From Amphritea sp. (GTDB taxonomy: Bacteria > Pseudomonadota > Gammaproteobacteria > Pseudomonadales > Balneatricaceae): 64,000 nucleotides of DNA. Made by a program: the position numbers and the translations under genes. Below, one piece after another: positions 59,804 to 64,000 of this stretch. The stretch lies in the NCBI RefSeq assembly GCF_016744155.1, contig NZ_JADGEW010000011.1, positions 1 to 64,000 of the forward strand, given 5' to 3'. Numbering within the stretch: position 1 is the stretch's first letter; every line of letters begins with the position of its first letter. The notes beneath the pieces were generated by a model that did no database searches, was not told where the DNA came from, and saw only the letters and a program-made list of their open reading frames with translations.

Positions 59804-61399
59804 TCAGCCGACAATACCTTGTTTCTTCAAATACTCTTCGTAGCCACCCCGGAAATCGGTCAGGCCGTTTTCATTCAGCTCGATAACTCGGGTTGCCAGG
59901 GAGGAGACAAACTCTCGGTCATGGCTGACGAAGATCAGTGAGCCTTCGAAGTTTTCCAGTGCCAGGTTAAGGGCTTCAATCGATTCCATATCCATATGGT
60001 TTGTCGGCTCATCCATCAACAGGATATTAGGCTGTTGCAGAATCAGTTTGCCTAGTAACATCCGGCCCTTCTCGCCACCGGAAAGCACTTGAACAGATTT
60101 CTTGATCTCGTTTTGTGAGAATAGCATGCGGCCAAGAGAGCCACGGATAACCTGCTCATCGGCGCCGGACTTGGTCCATTGGGCCATCCAGTCAAACAGA
60201 TTCATATCTTCAGAAAATTCGTGTGCGTGATCCTGAGCGTAATAACCAATATTGCTGTTTTCAGACCATTTAACTTCGCCGCTATCCAGTTCAAGATCAC
60301 CAAACAGACTGCGTAAAAGGGTCGTCTTGCCGATACCGTTAGGACCGATAATGGCAATGCGTTCGCCCACTTCAACCATCAGGCTGAGGTCTTTAATCAG
60401 AGGTTCAGCGTCGAAACTTTTGTTAAGATTTTCAACTTCCAACGCCAGACGATGAAGTTTCTTCTCCTGATCAAAACGGATATAGGGGCTCTGACGGCTG
60501 GATGGCTTAATATCATTCAGCTCAATCTTCTCAATCCGTCGGGCGCGGGATGTTGCTTGCTTAGCTTTGGACGCGTTCGCTGAGAAACGGCTTACGAAGC
60601 TGCGCAGTTCAGCGATCTGGGCTTTCTTCTTCGAGTTCTCTGACTGCAGACGTTCCTGTAGCGCAGTAGAAGCGATCATATAATCATCATAGTTACCCGG
60701 ATAAAGCCGTAGCTCGCCGTAGTCCAGATCAGCCATATGGGTACAAACTGCGTTCAGGAAGTGACGGTCGTGGGAGATGATTATCATGGTGCTGTTACGA
60801 TCGTTTAAGACGCCTTCCAGCCAACGGATAGTGTTGATATCCAGGTTGTTGGTCGGCTCGTCTAGCAGCAGAATGTCAGGATCTGCAAACAACGCCTGGG
60901 CCAGCAATACCCGCAGTTTCCAACCGGGAGCAACTTCGCTCATCAGGCCAAAATGCTGTTCAATCGGAATATCCAGGCCGAGCAATAGCTCGCCCGCACG
61001 GGACTCAGCGGTGTAGCCATCCAGTTCTGCGAATTCGACTTCCAGCTCAGCGACTTGAAGACCTTCTTCTTCACTCATATCCGGCAGTGAGTAGATGCGA
61101 TCTCGTTCCTGTTTTATCTTCCAGAGCTCTGCATGGCCCATGATCACCGTATCGATTACGCTAAATTCTTCAAAGGCAAACTGATCCTGGCGCAGCTTAC
61201 CGATGCGCTCGTTTGGGTCTTTGGAGAAGGTGCCAGCGGAAGCTTCCAGATCACGACCTAGAATCTTCATCAGGGTAGATTTACCACAGCCGTTCGCGCC
61301 GATCAGGCCGTAGCGGTTCCCCTCACCAAATTTTACGGAGATATTTTCGAACAGCGGCTTGGCACCAAACTGCATTGTAATATTAGCGGTAGTTAGCAA
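59804..61399 (-). CDS. ybiT: ABC-F family ATPase YbiT
   Basis: The 531-aa soluble protein has two ABC domains and no membrane segment. The first has Walker [12 protein letters not shown] and Walker [13 protein letters not shown]. The second has Walker [12 protein letters not shown], signature [10 protein letters not shown] and Walker [13 protein letters not shown]. An ABC-F linker (about 240-320) lies between. It aligns with E. coli YbiT throughout. ABC-F proteins act on ribosomes, relieving stalled translation. Confidence 0.95.
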   Translation of the reverse strand: MLTTANITMQFGAKPLFENISVKFGEGNRYGLIGANGCGKSTLMKILGRDLEASAGTFSKDPNERIGKLRQDQFAFEEFSVIDTVIMGHAELWKIKQERDRIYSLPDMSEEEGLQVAELEVEFAELDGYTAESRAGELLLGLDIPIEQHFGLMSEVAPGWKLRVLLAQALFADPDILLLDEPTNNLDINTIRWLEGVLNDRNSTMIIISHDRHFLNAVCTHMADLDYGELRLYPGNYDDYMIASTALQERLQSENSKKKAQIAELRSFVSRFSANASKAKQATSRARRIEKIELNDIKPSSRQSPYIRFDQEKKLHRLALEVENLNKSFDAEPLIKDLSLMVEVGERIAIIGPNGIGKTTLLRSLFGDLELDSGEVKWSENSNIGYYAQDHAHEFSEDMNLFDWMAQWTKSGADEQVIRGSLGRMLFSQNEIKKSVQVLSGGEKGRMLLGKLILQQPNILLMDEPTNHMDMESIEALNLALENFEGSLIFVSHDREFVSSLATRVIELNENGLTDFRGGYEEYLKKQGIVG

Positions 61400-61535
61400 A
61401 ACAGGAATCCATCAGTCTTAACGTTGAGTGAAAATTAAGCGGCGTATTGTCCCACAGATCACCGTTAAAGTGTGTGAATAGAGTGTTTCTTTTTCATTAT
61501 TTAACAGAGATACTGTTGCGAAATGGGCGGGGTAT

Positions 61536-62006
61536 ATGGATAAGAAACAACTGATAACGAAAGTCATAAGTAAACTTCAGGCTGATCTTGAAACTAATAT
61601 TGCGGCGGCAAACGAAGCCCGCGAGACCGCAACACATGAAGAGAATGTGGCCGAAAATAAGTATGACACCTTAGGGCTGGAAGCCTCTTATTTAGCCCAT
61701 GGCCAGACCATGCGAGTTGAGGCGCTGGAGATAGAGATAGCGGCTTATAGAAGCATGCCGTTGAGAAAGTTTACTGAAGAGTCAGCGGCAGGGCTTTCTG
61801 CACTAGTAACACTAGAAGCGGCAGATGGGGCGTTGAAACATCTGTTTATAGGCCCTGCGGGAGGAGGAGTTCAGGTTAGGCTTGGCTCTTATACCGTTAT
61901 CTTTATTACCCCCGAAGCCCCCATCGGTAAGGCATTGATCGGGCGGTATTCAGGGGATGTGGTGATGTTGCCCCAGGGTGAATTTGAGATTACTGATATC
62001 TGCTGA
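61536..62006 (+). CDS. GreA/GreB family elongation factor-like protein
   Basis: The 156-aa protein has an N-terminal coiled coil (about 3-75, starting MDKKQLITKVISKLQADLE) and a C-terminal FKBP-like domain (about 80-156) ending in IGKALIGRYSGDVVMLP, the conserved GreA/GreB ending motif. It may bind the RNA polymerase secondary channel. It is a short divergent member, so it may be a regulator rather than a canonical transcript-cleavage factor. Confidence 0.8.
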   Translation: MDKKQLITKVISKLQADLETNIAAANEARETATHEENVAENKYDTLGLEASYLAHGQTMRVEALEIEIAAYRSMPLRKFTEESAAGLSALVTLEAADGALKHLFIGPAGGGVQVRLGSYTVIFITPEAPIGKALIGRYSGDVVMLPQGEFEITDIC

Positions 62007-62075
62007 TGACGTATAATCCACAGCAATCGTTTTTAAGGGGCATAACTGTAGCCCTGAAGCCATTAAGGAATAGCA

Positions 62076-62558
62076 ATGAGCGTTACAAAAGATAAAGTTG
62101 TTCAGTTTCATTACAACCTGACCGATGCGGATAATAGCATTGAAGAAACCACCCGGGGTGGTTCTCCTATGGCTTACCTGCATGGTCACAATAATATGAT
62201 AACGGGCCTGGAACAGGCGATGGAAGGTAAAGCGGTTGGCGATACGTTCTCTGTAACTCTGGAGCCAAAAGATGCCTACGGTGAGTTTTTACCTGATTGC
62301 GAACAGCGTATTCCTGTAAAACATCTGCAAGGGGCTAAGAAATGGAAGCCAGGTATGGTCGGCACAGTACATACCGATCAGGGTCAGCGACAAGTAAAAG
62401 TCGTTAAGGTGGGTAAGTTTATGGTGACGGTAGACAATAATCATCCGCTGGCCGGAAAAGTACTGACCTTTGATATAGAGATTATCAATTCCCGAGACGC
62501 TACCGGTGAAGAGGTTGCCCATGGCCACGCCCACGGCGAAGGCGGGCATCATCACTAA
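62076..62558 (+). CDS. slyD: SlyD-like FKBP-type peptidyl-prolyl isomerase
   Basis: The 160-aa protein has an FKBP domain interrupted by the insert-in-flap chaperone domain (about 70-125, KDAYGEFLPDCEQRIPVKHL onward), and a His-rich tail (HGHAHGEGGHHH) that can bind nickel. SlyD assists protein folding and nickel delivery to hydrogenase. The His tail is much shorter than in E. coli. The gene stops directly at a terminator-like hairpin and an array of small hairpins. Confidence 0.88.
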   Translation: MSVTKDKVVQFHYNLTDADNSIEETTRGGSPMAYLHGHNNMITGLEQAMEGKAVGDTFSVTLEPKDAYGEFLPDCEQRIPVKHLQGAKKWKPGMVGTVHTDQGQRQVKVVKVGKFMVTVDNNHPLAGKVLTFDIEIINSRDATGEEVAHGHAHGEGGHHH

Positions 62559-62575
62559 AACACCTTCGGTGTTTT
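62557..62575 (+). terminator. Hairpin at the slyD stop codon
   Basis: AAAACACC-TTC-GGTGTTTT is a perfect 8-bp stem with TTC loop that begins in the stop codon. It can act as a terminator and is also the first unit of the hairpin array. Confidence 0.65.
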
Positions 62576-62680
62576 AATGCAGAACGCAGCTTCGCTGCTT
62601 GCTAGAACGGAGCCTTCGGCTTCTGCTAGGCGCTAGATGGAAAACTTCGTTTCCTTGCTAGAAAAAGATTAGATTGTGAA

Positions 62681-62713
62681 AGGCTATATGGGGACACTCT
62701 GTAGCCTTTTTTT
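62681..62713 (+). terminator. Central hairpin with T-run in the array
   Basis: AGGCTA (62681-62686) pairs with TAGCCT (62702-62707), followed by seven T residues. Confidence 0.55.
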
Positions 62714-62885
62714 ATCTTTGATTTTCTAGCTACTAGCGAGTCGCGTAGCGACGTCTAGCAAACGGCGAAGCCGTGTCTGTTTTCTGATTTATCCGCTCAA
62801 TCTAGCCTATAGCTAAAAATGAATAGCCCGCAGCCATTGTCTGATCAATACTCAGTACAAAGAAAACCTGAGCAGGAGCAATGTT

Positions 62886-64000
62886 ATGAAAACTGAGCGT
62901 TTAGAATTTACGGGGCATGATGGATCGCTGCTGGCAGCGCGGCTAGACCTGCCGGTAGGTAAGCCTGCGGCATATGCTTTGTTTGCTCATTGTTTTACCT
63001 GCTCTAAGGATATTCAGGCGGCGAAGCGGATAGCGCAACGCCTGGCGTCTTTAGGCATCGCGGTGCTGCGCTTTGATTTTACAGGTCTGGGTCACTCGCA
63101 GGGAGAGTTTGCTAATACTGACTTCAGCTCCAATATGCAGGATCTGCTTCAGGCGGTGAGTTTTCTGCGTGAACATTACTCTGCGCCTCAGTTGCTAATT
63201 GGGCACTCACTCGGTGGTGCCGCAGTGCTTGCGATGGCTGGTCAGGTGCCAGAAACGAAGGCAGTAGTGACGATAGGCGCACCGGCTGACCCTAAACATG
63301 TACTGCATAACTTTGGTGATCAGATCGATGAAATATGTACCGAAGGTGAGGCCGATGTAAGTCTGGCAGGTCGTGCGTTTACGATTAAACGGCAGTTCAT
63401 TGATGATATCTCAGCTGTTTCGCTGGAACAGGCGGTGACAGGTCTGCGTAAAGCATTGCTGGTGATGCATGCGCCCCTGGATGAGACGGTTGATCTGGCG
63501 AATGCTGCTCAACTATTTCAGATGGCAAGGCATCCAAAGAGCTTCGTGACACTGGATTCTGCTGATCACCTGTTGAGCCGGTTTGAAGATGCTGATTATG
63601 CAGCGGAGGTGATCTCTACCTGGGCGCAGCGATACATTGATGTTCAGGTATTGCCTAAGCAGATGAGCGCACCGGAAGGTGTTACTCGGGTGTCTGAGGC
63701 TGATTCTGCAAGCTTTACGCAGGATATCAGTGCAGCAGGGCATCATTTGATCGCCGATGAGCCTGCGGGTTATGGCGGGAACTACCTGGGGCCTACTCCT
63801 TATCAACTGGTTGCCGCTGGACTTGGGGCTTGTACCTCAATGACTATCAGAATGTATGCACGGCAGAAGAAGATTCCTTTGGAACATGTGCAGGTTGATG
63901 TAAGTCATACTAAAGTGCACGCACAAGATTGTGCCAGTTGTGAACAAGAAAATGGTAAAATCGACCAGTTTCTAAGGCATATAACGTTAACAGGAAACCT
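62886..64000 (+). CDS. Bifunctional alpha/beta hydrolase-OsmC fusion (partial, runs off window)
   Basis: No stop codon is reached before the window ends; 371 residues are visible. Residues 1-250 form an alpha/beta hydrolase with nucleophile elbow GHSLGG, an oxyanion region LFAHCFTCSKD, and the catalytic His in LDSADHLLSRF. From about 270 an OsmC-like domain begins, with LGACTSMTIRMYARQK containing the catalytic Cys expected to reduce peroxides. Such fusions are known in proteobacteria; the substrate of the hydrolase part is unknown. ATG at 62886 follows GGAGCAATGTT. The hairpin array lies just upstream. Confidence 0.88.
   Translation, partial: MKTERLEFTGHDGSLLAARLDLPVGKPAAYALFAHCFTCSKDIQAAKRIAQRLASLGIAVLRFDFTGLGHSQGEFANTDFSSNMQDLLQAVSFLREHYSAPQLLIGHSLGGAAVLAMAGQVPETKAVVTIGAPADPKHVLHNFGDQIDEICTEGEADVSLAGRAFTIKRQFIDDISAVSLEQAVTGLRKALLVMHAPLDETVDLANAAQLFQMARHPKSFVTLDSADHLLSRFEDADYAAEVISTWAQRYIDVQVLPKQMSAPEGVTRVSEADSASFTQDISAAGHHLIADEPAGYGGNYLGPTPYQLVAAGLGACTSMTIRMYARQKKIPLEHVQVDVSHTKVHAQDCASCEQENGKIDQFLRHITLTGN

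Larger units (their letters stand above)
62557..62774. repeat. Array of small covarying hairpins with GCTAG spacers
   Basis: Six short hairpins with different stems lie here: 62557-62575, 62586-62598, 62609-62623, 62639-62654, 62740-62752 and 62762-62774. Loops read TTC in the left four and GAA (or GTA) in the last two, which are in reverse orientation. GCTAG or CTAGC motifs (62601, 62625, 62632, 62657, 62726, 62733, 62755) separate them. A T-run hairpin (62681-62713) sits in the middle. Conserved loop and spacer with changing stems indicates selected structure. Confidence 0.6.

Overview
This window looks like a piece of a marine gammaproteobacterial chromosome, most likely Oceanospirillales or Oceanospirillaceae. 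That placement is an inference from gene content: RapA, YbiT, TrmH, a TAXI-type TRAP transporter, two sigma-54 two-component systems, a nos cluster with a twin-arginine NosZ, and a PA2778/PA2779 pair. Coding density is high, both strands are used, and no rRNA, tRNA, CRISPR array or transposase was seen.

Layout. (1) 0.1-6.1 kb holds a TauE-type permease, a CDGSH/glutamate-synthase fusion, pirin with a divergent LysR regulator, a glutathionyl-hydroquinone reductase and a cytochrome c'-like protein. (2) 6.2-12.5 kb (minus strand) is a dicarboxylate/amino-acid symporter, aspartase, and a sensor kinase with a periplasmic solute-binding domain paired with a sigma-54 activator. A -24/-12 promoter precedes aspA, so this looks like an amino-acid-responsive module. 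(3) 12.7-19.35 kb is an accessory block of small plus-strand genes (HEPN-like, methyltransferase, unknowns, RsuA-like, CopD-like, SnoaL-like, cupin). Several are separated by attC-like imperfect palindromes, so it resembles an integron-type cassette array without an integrase. (4) 19.4-21.9 kb holds TrmK-like, prephenate dehydratase and TrmH genes. (5) 21.9-28.9 kb is a DctB/DctD-like pair followed by a TAXI TRAP transporter with its own sigma-54 promoter and a candidate activator dyad. (6) 29.2-34.8 kb has three tandem Sel1-repeat/SPOR proteins, a DUF3524 (tRNA-queuosine mannosyltransferase-like) glycosyltransferase and a lipoprotein. (7) 34.9-39.7 kb has Lrp, LeuA, nitrilase and GFA proteins, and an HxlR regulator with a clear operator. 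(8) 39.8-49.3 kb has two DEAD-box helicases flanking RapA, a small cytochrome c, and a solute-binding/PAS/GGDEF/EAL protein. (9) 49.5-58.1 kb is a nitrous-oxide reduction operon (CusF-like, nosR, nosZ, nosD, nosF, nosY, nosL) behind a perfect FNR/DNR-type box. (10) 58.1-64 kb has the PA2778/PA2779 pair, YbiT, a GreA/GreB-like factor, a SlyD-like isomerase, an array of small covarying hairpins, and a truncated alpha/beta hydrolase-OsmC fusion at the window edge.

The most notable points are the integrase-less cassette-like array, the TTC-loop hairpin array after the slyD-like gene, the paired sigma-54 circuits with visible promoters, the CusF-like gene leading the nos operon, and the triplicated Sel1-SPOR genes. 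All family assignments come from reading motifs in the translations; no database search was run.
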